Origin: Tyto alba
Taxonomy: Eukaryota > Chordata > Aves > Strigiformes > Tytonidae
Direction: 5' to 3'
NCBI RefSeq assembly: GCF_018691265.1
Contig: NW_024881303.1
Location: 10,595,777-10,659,776, forward strand
DNA length: 64,000 bases
The translations under genes and the position numbers were made by a program. Positions 1-14,652 of the stretch are shown here, in pieces; position 1 is the first letter of the stretch; the number at the start of each line of letters is the position of its first letter. Below the pieces are notes generated by a model that had not been told where the DNA came from, ran no database searches, and saw only the letters and a list, made by a program, of their open reading frames with translations.

Positions 1-3000
1 ACCCGGGTGGGTCTCTGTGGATCGGGTGGGTGCAGCGGTGCACCACTGCTTTCCCGGTGCCAGAACATCTGGCACGGGGCACCGCTGGCGAGCGGCGCTG
101 CTCTCGGGGTGAGCCCGGCCCTTCACAGCAGCCGGGCAAAAAATACACGTAGCAGCCACAGGCAGCAGTGGGGAAAGGGAAGAACAGACTTGTCACACTC
201 CTGGAAAGAAAAGCGTCGGTTGTTTTTCTTTCACGTCGTTTCAAACGCAGCAGCTTTTACAGTTGTGTTTTGGATAGTTCTGGTGATTTTCTGATAACCT
301 TGGATGTCACAAATTTCTGATGTTCAGTGCTTCACCTTGGCTCCAGGGGAAAAAAGAAACCTGACCAGTTCTTTGTCTTCCCCATTTACATTTTCTCATT
401 ATTCCTCCATTGCAACCCATCAAGTGAGCTCTCGTTTCAAAAATCACAGGGGTAGAAAAGCTAGAGTTTGTGGTACTTTCATTTCCCTGTAACTTTTCTG
501 AAGTTGATGAAATGATAAGTTAGAGACTGAAAAGAAAAGCAGTCGTGAAAATGGGGACAAATGAGTCCCTCCCACTCCTCACCCTGGCATCTCCCCAACA
601 TCTTTCATTTTATTTTGTTCAGCAATAACAACAGTAGGAAACAGAATTATTTATCAAGTAATCAAATGTCCTTTGTGAATGCTCAAAAAAGTGATTTTTT
701 TAGTTTATTTCCATAAGTATTGGGCTTCATTACTACACATTCTCAGGGCTATTCAAAAGGGGGGTTGTTTTTTGGGAGCACACATTTACTTGAAAGACCA
801 CCAGAGTTGCCTGAAGCAAATTAATTTCAAATTCAGATGAAATAAGGTGAGGGAAGGGGGAAAATGGGAAAAGTTAAAAATAAAAGCTTTGGAGAAAAGC
901 AGGTTCTGGTAGGCACACTCCCAGCCACCAAGAGCTCAGGCTGAATACGAGAGACAAGAGTCTCCACGGACCATGCAGGTACACTTGCTCTTAGATTTTA
1001 TTCTGTCCATCAGACCATATTCTCTTTACGGTATCAGTAAAAGCTGAAAGCAATTTCTCTCTTTGTGCCTTTCCCAAAGTTGCCAGCATCCCTTGTTCAC
1101 ACCTCGCGGTTGGCCCGTCGCGTGGTACAAACTCTCCTTCCCAGCTGCTTTTACAGGTTGTCCCAGGAGTGTTACTGGAGCTCAGGGCCTAGGCGGTTGC
1201 CCTTTGCATCAGGAGACTGTATGATGCATTTCAGCATTTAAAAAGATAATTTTAGCAGTTTCATTGCCTTGTGTGTAATATATATTTATGAAGCATGTGT
1301 CCATATGAGTTCTACCACTAAGCTTCTAACCCTGTGGCAGCCCTAAGGCTTAGCAGGCTTACACACAGCAAGACTCAGATTCTTTCCTTTTAACATCAAA
1401 TCATTCATTATCGTGTGATTTATTCAAAGGCGGCAGCACAGGAAGTAAGAAATGCCCATTGTTGCCAATAATATAATCACAAGTGGACTCAATCCTGTAA
1501 ACATGCACAAGTTAAGTTACTTACATATCTAAGTGTTTGGTGCACGCAGCCATTTGAATAAACTCCTCAGTCTGAACTTGCATCTGTACAGTATTTAATG
1601 CGAAGGGTTTGAGCCAGCCTAGGGTCTTTGTGCTAAATATATAATAATTATTATAATGAGGGTATTAATGATTTATTTGTGCACTGTTCTTACATCTAGT
1701 GCCAGATATTATACAGAATGTGTATCTGGGAAGAATTTAGACCTTCGTATGTTATATCTGTAATAATCCATGACTGAGTTTCTGGATTCCATCTCATTTG
1801 TATATGCCATATTTTTTTCCAGAACATCTGTTTAAACCCACACTGGATAGCTGCCAGATTAGTGGAAAGGATATGGTATAAAGAAGACTTTTGTTTCCTC
1901 TGAGCAAGGAGAAAAAATAAGTTACAAGTCGGTGCATATTGCCGAGAAGAAGCAACTTTTTCTCTCCAGAAGCAGATGTCCTGTAGTGTTTGAAAATGAA
2001 ATGTTTTTGTGTCTTGCAGGCAAAGGTTCTGCGCTTCAACAATATTGATTGTCAGTTAGTACAGGCTGTCAGCCTGCCGTGGTTAACCTACCAGTTGTTG
2101 GAGAGACAATCATGAGCAATTAAGAATCACATTTCGCAGTTTCAAATGCATCCATATTGCCACTTTATTCAAAATCCTTTTTTTCATGTTGGAAAGTACA
2201 TTGGTGAGAGAGAAGGAGTTTTCTTTTTTCCCCCTGCCAACCATATTTTCATTGCTGGCCAAATTAAGAGAGATATATATTGCTCATAAACTTGCTGCAG
2301 TTTCTTGATTAAAATCTTACATGCAGCACTCATTTCAACATCAATCTATAATAATAAGGAGAGAGCACATTGCATTGCATGTCTTTGTGTTGTGCCTTAG
2401 ATGCAAAGCACCAGGGAAGCATCAGGCAAGGGTTCAGCTGCAGAACAAGCAGTAGCACAATGAGAAAAGGACTGTTCTTCACAAGGATGGACCTTTGTGA
2501 TTTGAAATGGGGAAAAGGAGAGGAAGATCAAAACCAAAGAAGAGCCGAAGGCTTAGCAGCTGGAGTTATAATGGTGCTGGCTGTGTAGCCATTATGGGAA
2601 CAGCTGATAGAAGCAAGGGAGCAAAGTGTGGAAATCAACCTGTTACTCCAAGAAAAACAACCCATGTGAGGTGAAACACGGAGCGCTTCCCAACCCCCAA
2701 AATCAGCAGTGCCTGGAAAGCTTGTGGTCCGTCACCCCTCTGCCAAGCATCCTTCAAAGCTTCGGTAGCTTTCAGTGGGAAATACCAGAGACACTGGGTC
2801 TGCACTCTCTTACCATAACTCTACGTGTTGCAAAGCCTGTGCCGGGCACTGCGGACATTGTGTTGTGACAAACTGTGTGTATACCATCACCTTGGCTGGT
2901 GGTTTCGGTCCAAACACCTGGGAACCATCTCAACCTCATGACCAACATGATTTAGAAAGACTTTAGGGAAAGACGAATCATGCCTCCTTTTCCAGAACTT

Positions 3001-6000
3001 TTCCAAACCAAATGATTTCCTAAAAGCCACAAAATCCTACAGTTCTTCCAAGAGAGAGCTCCACTGACAGCCTCAAAAGAGATTTCTGACAATCAGAACC
3101 TCCACAGTGTTTCCCAGCACCCCAAATCTCAGAAGCCCTTCCCATGCCTCTGCCACCCACCTCCTCTGAAATCCATGCATGGTGTGGGTCCACAATGCCC
3201 TGGGGAATGGGACCAGGACCAGCACCCGCAGGTTTTGCTGGTGGAAATATGCTCCTTGTAGAACACACGAGGTTGTGCCTTACACATAGGGGGGGCAAGT
3301 AAATGTCAAGTCCTGAGCAAAACCACGTACACCATTCAGAGATTGTCAAGAGCAACTAGTAGAAAATGTCCACACGCACTTCACAATAAAGAGGCTCAGA
3401 AAGACAAGTTGTCTGTGAACCTGTCCATGGGAACGCTTTCCTTCCTACCTCACACTCCCCTCCATCCCATCATCATCACAAAAACCCCCCAAGCCCTGAG
3501 CAACTTCAGAACAGACCAAGCCAACAGTGGGCCTGAGCCAAGTTCCACAGTGCTGCCCTGGCATTGCAACACTGACGGATTAATCAAGTGAAGTCTTCAT
3601 GATTTAGGATTTCAGCAAAGTATTCCAAAAATGATAGACAATTTGAGGCAGCAGTATTAGCTAATGAAAGGTGCTGAAAATGGGGAATCACAAGAAAAAA
3701 GGGAAATTATGTAGCTGAATAATATTGAGAAATCATCTCCCACATGCAAATATACACAGGTTCTGATACCAAGGCTGGTATGAGTATAAAAGGGAAGAGT
3801 TTCATCTTTAGTAAGACTTTGTAAATTCAAAACTTAGATTAAAGGGATTTCTGTGCAGTAGCTCTCTCTGACCATCTTCACCTCTCCTCTGTACAAAACA
3901 CAAGTTTGTGGTTTCACAATCACATTTTCCTATTTTTAAAATATATTTTCTCTGCTGTCTTGCTTTGCGAGAAAGACACTGAAACTGCAAGAGAAACTGT
4001 CTCAACGGAGGAAACTGAAATGGGTTCGTGTATGACATGCAAACAATGGAACAAAGTAAACACCAGCAAAAATAGAAAGCAGTGCTTTATTTTCTCTCTG
4101 ATCTTTCATTTGTAGGGGATATTTGTGATGACAGAGAACTTCCAACATTTCAGGCAAATGGGAAATTTTTAAACAACTGCTGTAATAGACAGTTTAGGTC
4201 TTAGCATGTGATGAAACAATATCTTATTCTTACTGATAGCAGGATACAAAGATTTCTTGTATTTAGGACTCTTCCCGAAACTAGCAAGAACGATGGATGA
4301 ATGTCTTTAAACGGACTGTAGATCTTTGCATCACACTCAATAACTAAATGCTCTCTCTCTTTGATTCTTCCAGGTTTAAGCATTCAAGAAAACTAAACAT
4401 GCTTTTGCCTCCTCTCTTATGTTTGCCTTTGAGTTGAGGAAGTTTTCTATCAAGCAGTTCAAGCTTTGGAAAACATCAAGTATCCTGAGCACCTTACTAC
4501 GATTTATGATTCCCAAAATCCTATGATTCCCAAAATGATCCTAATACCAGAGATGAGAAACTTGGATCCGTACTGAGGAAATGACTTGGTTTTATGACAA
4601 TCTCAATCAAACTGTTGACACTGACACTAATCAAACATACTAGGGTGTAATTTCATTTTACACTGATCTGTGAAATATTAATGTGATAATAATGAATACA
4701 TACATGCAATCATACAACATCATCATCATAAAATGTGGTCAAATACGTATGATATTTGCAACGCGTATACCTTGTTCATACAAATAAATATTCATTAGAA
4801 CTGAAACTAATTACTGCATGGTCGATGACAGCTGAGAATATTAAGCACCACTACTGAATTATGCCTTCGTAGACAATTTTGAAATGACATTCATTTTCAA
4901 GTTGTGGGTCAGTTTGTTTGTCCAGCTATGATAATATTTTTTCAAATGGAAAGAATAATGTTTATACTAATTGTCATGAGAATGTCTAAGCATTTTCTGT
5001 GTCTAGTAATCAAATTAGGGAGCTACGAGTGCCTGTAAGTACACCAATGTTAGTCTATTTTCCTATTTAAAATTGGCCTTTCCCACAGCTCATTCAAGTT
5101 TATGTTCTAGCCACATGTCCCACAGATAAATAAACAGATGCTCTATATAAAGAGTTAGATCATATTCTGAATGAGTGAGGAACATATGTCATCATTAAGG
5201 GAAGCTTCAGTGCCAACACTGGCATTAAGGTAGAGGAAAGAAAACAAGGAAGAACTTGAAATAGAGCAACATAATCCCAAGGAAGTTGTCAAAAGCAGAA
5301 GAGAGGTTATTTGCACTAGAGTTGGCAAGAAAATGGTGTTCGGCAGTTTTTGCTGAAAAACAAAACAATAGCAAGAGGATTTTTTTTATTTTTAATTAAA
5401 AAACAGCTTCTGTTGTTGTAGTTTTGGGCTGAAACCAAAAATTATGGGGTTTTTTACCTCAACATGCCAAACCCCTAAGTTTTGTTTGAACAGAACTTTT
5501 TGCGAGGGATTTACGGTGCCCAGTTTTCCAACGTAAACAATGACAAAACGAATAAAACTGAAATTTGCCAAGAATGTTTATCTTTTTTAATAAGAAATTT
5601 TGATGGAAGTTTTTTTTCACATGCCACTGATGAAAGGAGGATAACCAGATATAGATGATAATAGATCTTTACTGTCTGAATGCAACTAGATGACATTGGT
5701 TTTATTGTTAGTATTGTGTTGTGTGCTTCATAAATAGAAACTGGAAAGACAGTTCATGCCTAAGAGATCATTGTAATCTAAATATAAATCTAGAGGATTT
5801 ATTTATAAAATGTACAGAATCAGGGGGTTTTAATTGCATGCTGAAATATTGTTCAGAGAAAAATACTGTGCACACATAAAAGAATTTTAGTTTCCAGGTT
5901 TTGGGAAAATCATAAGTGAAAAACCATGATATTAAAAAAAAAAAAATCTGCAAATGCCTCATGAATTTATCTGAAATTTGATTATAGGAAATGAGCAGAG

Positions 6001-7374
6001 GACAAACGCAGAAAACCTGAAAAAGACCGAAGAGCTCACTGAAGTACCAGAAGAGGGAGGGGAATGTCTGATGGGCAGAGGAGAGATCACTGACACCATT
6101 AGAGGCTTTATGTAGGGAATAGTTTCAGGTGACAGTTGATTTCCCAAATCACAAAATTCCTAAGATATATCTGAAGGTGCAGTAAGTAATAATGCAAAAA
6201 GCACTGGAAGGACAGTGCTGCTGTGATGATTTTTACCTCCAAATTCCTTTAAAAAAGGGTTTATTTCTTGGCCGAAATCCACAAGAACTGGGGGATCTAA
6301 GAGCGGGAAGGGAGAGACTGCTTTGAGGAAAAGAAAAGAGCTGTTTCCCTGCTATCCACGTAGCATGTCGGGATCGGGCTGGGGAGCCTCTGGCCCATGG
6401 CACGCAGGGGAGGTGGGACATTCTGCGTCTGCACGTCACGCACCCGCTCTGGAGGAGGTTGCTGGATTTGGCGAGCTGCTTCTGGCTGCCGGTTCCATCG
6501 GTCAGTGGCAGTGTGTAAAGATTTGGCAGCACGCAGCCGGATCTGTGTGAGACTTGGCTGCCTGCACCATCTTTTTATGCACTTAATTCAAGAAATGAGT
6601 ACACGACAGAAATTTCCGATGGCCTGACTCAACAGAAAACATCCAGTGCTCCATAAGCTGAAAACCTCCCACAAAGCCCCAGATCCATGTGTAGTCCTTT
6701 CTGAAGGAAACACCTACCTGGCACTTTGGATCTGGAAAATAAACTTTACTGGAGAAGTTGTCAGAAGGTTTTTTGGAGCAGGACCATCCACATCAACAAG
6801 CTTTGGGCTATTTCTTGTCCATGGCTGTGCAATTGCCCTTCTGCCCAGGTCTTCAGCACTGACACTACATGAGTCCCACACCAACCAGCCCCTGCCAAGG
6901 GGTCCCAGACTCTTGGGAGTGAGGGAAAGGGGCAGCGTGGTCCAGGGTGGCCACTTAAGTTGCCTTCTCCCCATCCATCACCGCCTGTCCTGGGTCTCTT
7001 GGATGGGCAGGTCTTCTGAGGTTGACTGTGAGGAGAGCAGAGCCGTGGTTTGCCAAACGCAGTCAGCGGGCACTGGCAGCTGGTCGGCAATTGGGTTCGT
7101 TCCTACCTCGCTCCAGCTATTTCATTTATGTGACAGTTTGTGGGAAACATCTGGCACGGCATCTGACTGACACGTCTCCAGCTACAGAAAGCTGAGAAAA
7201 ATCAAAGCAGCCACCAGGGATAACAAAATGCATTTTTATGCATCTTAAGCCTCATTCTCTTCTCTCAGCTACCAGATCTGAGCCAGGGGTAATTCAGCTA
7301 AAGTCAGTGAAGGACAGGCTAAAGATAGCATGAACTTTGGATAAAATGTTCCTGCCTGATGAGACAATCCCTGA
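1..7374. other. Intergenic DNA upstream of AKT1, no gene seen
   Basis: No frame on either strand shows a recognisable protein family, and no run of exon-like segments flanked by splice sites stands out. The open frames here are short and read as chance translation. The longest lies at 6646-7170 on the + strand (174 codons) and has no domain I recognise. A small imperfect tandem repeat of period 17 sits at 4505-4536. The base composition is AT-leaning with a few GC-richer patches, at about 1-130 and 6360-6550. Confidence 0.7.
4505..4536. repeat. Two-copy direct repeat, period 17
   Basis: The 15-base unit TATGATTCCCAAAAT occurs at 4505-4519 and again at 4522-4536. It looks like a local duplication; no function is implied. 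Confidence 0.75.
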
Positions 7375-7500
7375 ACCAGGCTATTCGGGTTCCCCTACTT
7401 GCACTATCACTGATTTTGTGTATGACCCTGGGCAAGTAATTTTTCTTTCCCTCACCTCAGTTTCTCTCTCTAAATGAGGGAAACGAGACTGCTTTGGTCA
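7375..7500 (+). repeat. MIR-type SINE fragment
   Basis: The segment contains the typical MIR core order: a stretch like 'TGACCCTGGGCAAGTAA' followed by pyrimidine-rich DNA, then 'CCTCAGTTTCTCTCTCTAAA' and 'TGAGGGAAACGAGA'. This matches the known MIR consensus pattern (TGACCTTGGGCAAGTCA, then CCTCAGTTTCCTCATCTG). MIR elements are ancient tRNA-derived SINEs shared by amniotes. The edges are approximate because the copy is diverged. Confidence 0.75.
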
Positions 7501-10500
7501 CGCATGTTGATATCTGACAGTGCATCTGGAAGAGTTAAACGTAATTACACCCCTCCTGGCTCCATAATGTATGTAACTTTTGGTGATTACCCAACAGCCA
7601 AAGGTAAAACAGGACCAGGACCTGGAAGGTGAAATGTTTTCAGTTCAGCCTGAATGTGCAGAGCATGTTTTTACGGCAGATGATGAACCACTGCAACGGC
7701 TTACCAGTGGCCACGCTGGATTCTCCACACAAAGTATCTACAGGCAGTCTAGGTGTTTTTCTGACATTAAAGACAGAGGTTCTAGAAGACCAGAATTTTG
7801 TTTTGACATTCAGCTTTCCTTCATTCAACATCTGATGTCCTTGCTACTATAAATTAAAGATAATACTACTATGTGAGGGAAACCCAGGCCTCTGCAGGGC
7901 TCAGGTGCACAATCCAGTTACTGCAAGTGAACAAGCTACCTCATGTCAGCTGAGATGTGGTAACTCTGTGGGTACTTGCTCCTACAAGCAATAACAATAG
8001 CTCCCTACAGCAACTGTGTGCTATTTCAGTTTTGCTTTCCCCACCACAAGAAGTGCCATTCCACTGCCTTCACAAGAGACGAAGCATGCACACGGTTATA
8101 ACAGTTGCCCAGCTCAGTTGGGCTGACAAGCGCGAGCTTGTCGAATGGCAGTAACTCGATCGAATGCCTGAGTGCTAACATTGAAACTTCACTGAAAATA
8201 AGAAGAACCTCTTTGGAGATGCGTTCATTCTTCAGACGTCGTAAAAGTGGATGTGGTTGTACAGCGGCAAAGTTCAACCAGGTAGCCCACAATCTTCTCG
8301 CCAGGTCTATGTGAAGCTTTCCAGCTTTGTAACCAGCTGCTGCTTAAAATATGATCTGCTGTTGGAATACACCAGAACAGCCCTCCTCCCACATCCAGCC
8401 CCCATACAGAATGATCTAAATGCAAAAGAAATGACAAAAAAGAGTGGTTTAGGAAATAATTAGGTCAATTAGAATGTAACAAGGAGAGTGGTCTAGACAT
8501 AGACAGCATTTAAATTAGCAGCAAACTGCTCCATTTGGGTTCTTCAGTTCAGTCACCTATTTAATCAATTCATCTATGTGAATTCCTAGCAAATTAGAGA
8601 ATTTGCTAATTTAACGTACCCTGAAGGTGGTGACTAAATTATGTATCAATGTCACTGATGCCTGCTCTGTCTAAAGTGTAAGAGAAACACAGCCAGGCTC
8701 ATCAGAGGGGGGCTTTGGTGTCATATGCTCTCCAGGCATCACACAAAATGCTGCATTTTAGAAAGGTCTGTAAGGTTAAAAAAGACACCTTCGTTCTGCA
8801 TTAGCCAATCTGAATTTCGTTTAAACTTCCCTTGCCCAAACCTGAATCCCATGTACAAAGCTGCCAATAAAAGAATGAACTGAGATAAATTTCATTCTTA
8901 CCATGTCCTGTACTCCAGAATAGTAGGTGGCCATTTTTGAAGCCAAAGGTAATGAACAATAATCACTTTTATAAGTGATACAGTATGAGCAGATCTAAAA
9001 GTGGGAGATGATACAGGAAACCATAGTGTGCTCTGACATGATATGCTAATAAACTAACCCTGTGTCTTGTACAGCACTTCTCCCAGGCCATACAAGATGC
9101 CATCAGCCTCTCCTAGTGGGACTAACCCTTACCTGGGTGAAACTGGCCCCTGTGGAAAGCCTGCACAAGAGTTATCCGTCACTCAGGTCACTCCTCTAAT
9201 TGCAAATAGCACATAAAAAAAAATCTGTTCTGGCTTTATGATTGATGCCCTGACAGAAGCCAAAGTGTCCTTCCTCTGGGGCTCGGATGTGATCCTTGAA
9301 CGTTCTTCTTCAAGACTGACATGGGCTTCAGTGAGGCTGAAATCAAGCTCTGAAGAAAACAAGTGTACGGTGCATTTCTGAAAGGGATCTTTTCAGAAAA
9401 CATGGGTGGGGAGGGAATGGAAGATGAGGAAGCTGCGTGGGGAACAAATCTGGGAGGAAAACAAAACTGGAATATTTGAAAAGTCTAATTTTATGCTGCA
9501 CAACCTCCATCTTTTACCCTCTTTCACGTTGACTTTCATTTTAGACTCTGCAATTTGAGGAAGCCCCTACTGTGCAGCCAGTAACAGATTGAGGATTCAA
9601 TCTTAGGCCCTGCCTAGGGCAAAAAAGATTATATTTTTTGTCACACACACTAGCTCTGCTTAAACATCCTCTAGAAAAGGGCATGCTCCTGTCTGGTGAG
9701 ACCAGGCTGACCGTCCCAGGGATCCTTTCAGGTATGGTGGATGCAGTGGTACCTCTACAGGTAAGAGGCAGCATCGTTCCAGCGCGAGCTGTGCTTTGTC
9801 AGCACACCGTCATCTGCAGGGGTTTCTGAGAGGTTACGTGGTGACTTGAAAACAGGCCTACTGTCAAAGAGTTCAGATGCTTCTTGAGTGATATTCAAAT
9901 GCCTAGAGATATAGGCATGGGTGCAGCCTTGGCAAGATTTTAAAAGCAAGATAAGGAGGAATGAATAATTAGGCATCTGACTGGAGCTGAAAATTCACAT
10001 CTCTCCTCAGGATTGGTGAACTGCTTTGGCTAAAATAAGATGCAATTTGAATCTTTGCCAGTTGCCTGTATTATACTGAACCTTTTTTTTTTTTTTTTTT
10101 TTTTTTTCCCTTAAGATCAGAGATTGCTTTGTTCAATGTTGGAGCACGTCAGAAATTCTTCTGTGATCCTTGTAAGTCTAAGTGGGGGGAGTGGAGAAGA
10201 AGGAGTTACCATATTGCTGCATTTGGCACCGGGTGCAACTGAGTGAACGCTGCCTCCGGGTCTGGGTCTGTGATTCAGCAGGGATTCTGATAAATTAAAG
10301 AGGCTGCATTGATGCAGGTAGTCACCTTGCTACCTCTCCATGCCTGTTTTAGGACATTTGGCTTGGTTGAATATAAACTTCAAAGAGAGGGTGCCTCTGC
10401 TCACCCCTGGGCTGGCTGTTTTTAGAGAGGTTTGCCCTTCAGCCTAGGACCTTGTACAGAGACCCGCTTTCTTCCATAGCCACTTGCTGGCTTTAAAATT

Positions 10501-13244
10501 ACTTGCTCCCTTCACAGATGGGCCTGATAACAGCAGGGAGCTGGCTGGCCCCAGGCCCTCGGGACTGTAGAAGGTTGCAGGCACCACCGCTGCAGCCCAG
10601 AGCAGAGCCAGGAGAGGGGTTACAAGAAAAACTCCCTTTGACTTCAGCAGAAAGTGAGATTATTTGGGCAATAAATGAATACAGCAAGTACAGGCTAACA
10701 TGGCCAGATCTGAAAATAAAGACAATTCTAGCATATTCCTTTGCAGTGCCTGATTGAAGAATTTGGTCACATGGCAGGAAAGAAGGTTACTGAAGAGAGC
10801 TCTTTTAACAGAAGCTCATTGGTATTTTAAACTGGTCACATGCCTTTTCATTTGTGTCCTCTCTGATGTGAATCTCCTCTTCCTTCATCTTTATTTACAT
10901 TGATCTGTTTTCATATTTTGCTTTGAATTGCAAGCAGACTTTTCTCTACTAGCCAGTTTGAAGGGGCAGCGGAGGCATGCCCACTCAACTCCTGTTTGCC
11001 CTACGTCCAAGAAGAATAATTTTTCCTGATGAAAGAGCATTATGACAATCGCATTGACACAATACATTTTATGCTGACTGGTCAAGATCAGTTCTAGAAA
11101 CAAACTGTAACACACGAGTGTTTCTACTCTTCCATTTGTCTTTGCAGTCAGGCACACGTCAAATATATTCCACGTCACATCATGTCACAGACCAGAACAA
11201 AAGGTTTGCATCTAAAAATGGTCGGACTCATAGCTAACATTATTAGAAGTGTTGCATAGTGATGCCACTGTAGCAAAACACAGATTTATATTGTAGAAAT
11301 ATATATCATGCTCAGAAGGATAGCAGTGTTTGTAAAAGCATGCAGTATATAATGAAGAGAATTTAATCATGCAGAGCAAGGAAACGTGTTGTCGGCTACA
11401 AAGCAATAGATACAATTCATACCTGAGAATAATTTGATCTTCAGTTTTCCTCCACACTACTTACTATGCCCAAACAGCTTGTACGAGCTATTGACGGGCA
11501 GAAATTGTTGGGGAGTTATGGCTTTTTAAGATCTGACTTTCTCAGCAGTTGCAAATGCAAGAGCAGAATGCTGATTAGCTCTAAGATGACATATGCATAA
11601 AAAAAAGGACCCTAAGAATACAATAATTCAAGGCTACTTAAAATGAAATGTGTTTTTGTAAACATTACGCAAATAGTGATTTGGGGAATCTGAGCCCCGA
11701 GCCGAAAGCCAGGCTGAATGCATTTCCAGGGAATGTGCAGTTAGTACCTTGACCGTGATAAGATTACAATGAGCGTTTTCGACTATTGCTAACTATAAAC
11801 AGAAATTTGAGCTGTGTGGGTCAATGTGGTGACTCAGCAATCAAAGTTACTTCATCCTGCTGCAGTCAGAGGACTGCAGTTTGGTTTCCAGCACCACGTT
11901 TAGGATTTCCAGGGGGAACAGGAGATGAGTCAGGGAATTAGAGCAACCTTGCATTACTTAACTAGTGCTTGTGGCTTGATCAATGGCACTGGGAAGGCTC
12001 TGCTGTAGGGAACCCCTGCAACAGTGTCGCAGTGTGCTCGCTGTCACAGAGCGCTGTGGAGGCTGCCAGTGCTGTCAGATGTGGGGGGGAAACAGGGGAC
12101 AGAAGGAAAAAAATAGACCATCAGCAAATAATGTGAGAATTTACTGTAGCATCACATGGCAGATAATATTTACCTTATTGTGCATGAACTGATGCATACT
12201 GTATCCCAGCTGTCATGCAGGTAGACACAAAATTTTATGTCCCATGGCTCAAAAACACTGCTATTTTCAAGGTCCAGCCAATCACTGGTAAAGTGGAATG
12301 CTCACAAAATCTACGGCGTGCCTAGAGCAGGAGTGTGTCCTCGCCGGTCAGCTGCAACGTCAGGCAGGTAATTAACAAATGCCTGGATAAAATGAGCAAG
12401 GTCTTGTTTATCAATCAACATACTATTAATTAGCTTGTGTGTCAATTTTAATTGAAGTGATTTGTATTAATAATGGTCGTCTGTGCAAGTTGTATGGCAT
12501 ACCTGCAGGGACCTGTGCTTGCTCCCGGGCTTAACTTTTGACAAATATTCTAATCTAGGAAATACCTTTGCAATTTCAAAATACTAATTTTCTGAGAGAT
12601 AACTAGCTGTGTAACTGATGGCTATTTATTAATAGAACCTATACATGGAAAACCATCACCTAACAACAATGTCTGAAATAAAAACAGAGTAACAGCGTTA
12701 TGTAAGAAACCATCTAGCTGAAGGCATGTCATAAAAAAGCTCCAATGACAAGCATAAGGGGGGTAACATTATTTGCAAATTATAATAATAGCTATCCACA
12801 TCTGTTCTCACGAAGAGGAAAAGCTGTGTGGCTGCTGGTATTTTATTTAAGGCTTGAATCCATCCATATTGCTTTATATTTTGTAAAAAAATCTGACTCT
12901 GTTTTACCTTTTCTTACTTTGCTGAAGGCAATGCTGTAGGCTCAGGTTACTCTGGGGTTGTCACCATCCCAGGATCAGGTTGAGCCTCTTCTGGAACTGA
13001 ATTGTCCCAGGTGTGCTTTCAATTTAAAAATGACTCTATGAGGACAAGTATTAGGGCAACCACAGCTGTTTCTGTGCTACTGAACATGATTGTTATTTTA
13101 TCATTTATAGGATTGCCAGAGCTCCCTGGTGCTGTGCTGTGTCCTGGCACCTCACAAGAGGGAATGTCTGTCCCAAGGAACCTATAATCAAACACCAGAG
13201 AAGGGGCCGGGGGAAGGGAATTAATCAATGATTGACTTCCTCTG
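7501..13244. other. Intergenic DNA, no gene seen
   Basis: No coding exon can be supported. Open frames are short and overlap on opposite strands. A 25-base poly-T tract lies at 10083-10107. The rest is non-repetitive AT-leaning sequence in which I see no RNA gene or recognisable promoter. Confidence 0.65.
10083..10107. repeat. Poly-T tract (25 bases)
   Basis: An uninterrupted run of T. It is the only long homopolymer in the 19.5 kb upstream of the CpG island. It may be the A-tail of an old minus-strand retroposon or a simple repeat. Confidence 0.9.
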
Positions 13245-13400
13245 CATTAAATACAGGAGTGTCTGAGGTATGGAGATTCAATGACTTGGCTAGGTTATGC
13301 AGAGAGTCTATAAAAGAACTGGGAATTTAAAGTAGCCCTCTTCCATCTAAATTCAGACATGTTGAGTCATCAGTCAATAACAAGACTGATTTCCAGGGCA
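13245..13400 (-). repeat. Probable MIR-type SINE fragment, minus orientation
   Basis: The order 'CTGAGGTATGGAGATTCAATGACTTGG', then 'GGTTATGCAGAGAGTC', then 'GAACTGGGAATTTAAA' resembles the reverse complement of MIR, where a CTGAGGCACAGAGAGG-like stretch leads into ACTTGCCCAAGGTCACACAG and then GCTGGGATTTGAACCC. The copy is heavily diverged and its limits are uncertain. Confidence 0.5.
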
Positions 13401-14620
13401 GTAGCGTTTGGAGGCTTTAATCAGGTTTCATGTCCTATTATGCTGGGTACTGTGTAAATATAGAGTAACAGATACTCTCTGCAGGCATGTCCTTAAACAG
13501 ATCCCCGCTGATTTCAGTGGAACTTTACACATCCAGAAGGATACCCTGGGGTAGATCTGATTTTCTAAATAGGGATGAGCTGCAGTATGTGGGAGTAAAA
13601 CCTGCAGGATTTATGGGGAACAGATTATAGGTAATGAGATCACAGGGGTGCCTGCCTAAGGGATGCAGTGTAGCTACTTTGTTGGTCACCTGTTTTATTT
13701 TGGAAGAGGGTAAACGAACAAGGGAAAATCATAAACTTTTTCAGTGGGAGTCTGGTACCCATATGCTCTGAAGTATCTGAGTACTGGTGTTTTACTGAAT
13801 TGCAAAGTTTTCCTGCACAAAATTAAATCAAAAACACTTAAAACATCTGCAGCAAAGCTCTTTCCCATTTTTTCACATAAATACTCTTTGCTAACTTAAA
13901 AGGTGGGACTGTGAAAGGTAAATGGAAAATAAAGATGCTATAATGGGAAGAACTGTGAGCACATTTGGAGGACACCTGCTGAAATGTTATCGGGGGCAAA
14001 GAAGCCCTGCCCATTTGGTGACATCATTTTCTACAACTTCCAGCCTGTCCTGGCAGGCTCAGGGGCTGCAGCGGGAACGCTGTGTGAGAGCCAGGCTGGA
14101 TGCGGCAGAAAAATACAGTGGGCCTGATTCCCACCAGGCTGGCAATGAGCATCTGGCTGAGGAGCAGCCAGTTCTCCAGCCTAATGCGGCTGACAAGGCT
14201 GAGGGCGGCGAAGACCGCAAGGCAGGTCAACAGGTTGATTTCTGTCACAGTTGCCTTTGTTATTTTAATATTCAGTGTGGATGTTAGACAAGCACCAAGA
14301 AGCTCCCGCAGAGCCTGTGCTCGGCACCCGGCGCGGATATGCCGGGAGGCAGGTTCTGTCCCACACAGCCCCGAAGGGGTGGCCCTGTTACGCACAGCTT
14401 AACGTGTGAGCCTTTCTGTTCAAGGCTGGGATGGGAAGTTCAGCAGGCAGGCGATATTTGACAGCTTGAGGGCCAAGAAAACTGATGTTATGTGCTGAGT
14501 GTGGTGAGGGGTGGGGCGGGGAGGGCAACCGAATAGGTACTTGTTGTATCAGTACACAGGCAGGGTTTTCAGCCTGAATTTTGCAGTGTTTGTACATGTG
14601 CCTGATTCTTATTCCTAATA

Positions 14621-14652
14621 TCTTCTTAAACTTCTTCTTAACATCTTCTTAA
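14621..14652. repeat. Three copies of TCTTCTTAA
   Basis: The 9-base unit occurs at 14621-14629, 14633-14641 and 14644-14652, separated by 2-3 bases. It is a short local repeat with no recognised role. Confidence 0.8.

Noticed and set aside
6646..7170. Plus-strand open frame of 174 codons
   Set aside because: It has no recognisable domain, and overlapping minus-strand frames are also open. No splice or promoter context supports a gene.
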